Source: Methylonatrum kenyense (GTDB lineage: Bacteria > Pseudomonadota > Gammaproteobacteria > Nitrococcales > Aquisalimonadaceae). Taken from it: DNA of 64,000 nt. The stretch is taken from assembly GCF_023195885.1 (NCBI RefSeq), contig NZ_JALPKO010000007.1, positions 124,001-188,000 on the forward strand, given 5' to 3'. Position numbers and translations under genes: made by a program. A model generated the notes under the pieces. It saw nothing but the letters and a program-made list of their open reading frames with translations. It searched no databases and was not told where the DNA came from. Positions 63,621-64,000 of this stretch are shown here, in pieces. Every line of letters begins with the position of its first letter. Position 1 is the first letter of the stretch.

Positions 63621-64000
63621 ATGAGTCGATACTGTATTGTCGTCGCAGAGGGTTCCGTCGCCCGATTTTTCACCATGGAACCTGCTGAAGTACCGGAGCT
63701 TGAATCCGGCCCCCACCTGATCGAGAAGAAGAGCATGCAGAACCCCGAACACCAGGCCCATGCCGACCAGGTCTGGGCCGATCGCATGGGCCGCAATCGC
63801 TCCGTCGGCATGCGAGGCCATCGCTACGACGATCACCGCGTGCAACGCACGGCAGAGATGGAACGTCGTTTTGCCCGCGACATCACCCGGGAGCTGGACC
63901 AGTTCGCACGCGGCAACGGCACCCGACACGTGGTGGTCTGCGCCGAGAAACGCATGCTCGGATACCTGCGCCATGACCTGGATCGTGCCGTACCCGAGAA
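63621..64000 (+). CDS. Host-attachment-family protein, N-terminal part (3' end outside window)
   Basis: The frame starts at ATG 63621, 5 nt after AGGAGAGG, and remains open to the end of the window (126 complete codons). The sequence MSRYCIVVAEGSVARFFTME, then HQAHADQVWADRMGRNRSVG and ARDITRELDQFARGNGTRHV fits the host attachment/Baeyer-type protein family PF10116 (a domain related to the eRF1 domain 3/RNA-binding fold), found with stress or attachment genes. The function is not settled. Confidence 0.75.
   Translation, partial: MSRYCIVVAEGSVARFFTMEPAEVPELESGPHLIEKKSMQNPEHQAHADQVWADRMGRNRSVGMRGHRYDDHRVQRTAEMERRFARDITRELDQFARGNGTRHVVVCAEKRMLGYLRHDLDRAVPE

Overview
The window is a stretch of gammaproteobacterial chromosome with high G+C and very tight packing. 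Many adjacent genes overlap by 4 nt (ATGA) or by 11-32 nt. The order at the left end (TonB-like, yqgE, ruvX, pyrR, pyrB, catalytically dead pyrC, then pilU, pilT, yggS, proC, yggT, metX, metW and a DUF4426 gene) is the one I recall from Pseudomonas. The lipid A/LPS core genes, class I PHA synthase, pqqABCDE, egtBD and acidic periplasmic proteins fit a free-living aerobic gammaproteobacterium, possibly a marine or halophilic Chromatiales/Ectothiorhodospira-like lineage. That placement is inference; no rRNA gene is present to settle it.

Layout. 1-5.0 kb: 3' end of a TonB-like gene, then yqgE-ruvX-pyrR-pyrB-pyrC' and a PyrK-like orphan. 5.0-6.9 kb: an exported nuclease-fold/PDZ protein, an SGNH lipoprotein esterase and a small protein. 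7-14.8 kb: pilTU, yggS-proC-yggT, metXW, a DUF4426 protein and a deacetylase. 15-20.7 kb: an unknown gene with zapE, then sohB, tusA, a Yip1-like membrane protein and a beta-propeller lipoprotein. 20.7-25.4 kb: mutM and a Gld-type ABC exporter with accessory proteins. 25.5-28.6 kb: rpmBG, a CbpA-like DnaJ and a DegQ-like protease. 28.7-31.2 kb: an exbB-exbD-exbD-tonB operon behind a Fur-box-like site. 31.4-40 kb: a Pcm-like methyltransferase, a rhodanese, LPS core genes (waaA, Kdo kinase-like, hldE), lpxL, phaC and rsmJ. 40-50.1 kb: an S9 peptidase, the pqqABCDE operon, a LuxR-type regulator, an alpha/beta hydrolase and a 763-residue lipoprotein of unknown function. 50.1-56.6 kb: glpK with an SDR, glpD, egtB-egtD. 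56.7-64 kb: a FecA-like TonB receptor, tRNA-Phe, yggX, mutY, a long AsmA protein and the start of a host-attachment-family gene.

How the genes work together. The ExbBD/TonB operon could energise the TonB-dependent receptor at 56.7-58.8 kb; the Fur-like site suggests iron control. waaA, the kinase, hldE and lpxL all serve Kdo2-lipid A and inner-core synthesis. glpK and glpD feed glycerol into central metabolism. PQQ would serve periplasmic dehydrogenases encoded outside the window.

The least expected signal is a dispersed palindromic repeat family, with one full copy of about 277 bp at 52526-52802 and at least eight truncated copies. Its ends read TA-(A/G)GGAAAC, and in five places they coincide with the stop codon of a neighbouring gene. 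A second repeat family built from TTTTCAG/CTGAAAA units fills two other intergenic regions. Other points of interest are a strong terminator-like hairpin between pqqA and pqqB, a perfect dyad upstream of pqqA, a terminator lying inside the lpxL coding region, an in-frame hexanucleotide repeat array in tonB, and threefold internal repetition in AsmA.
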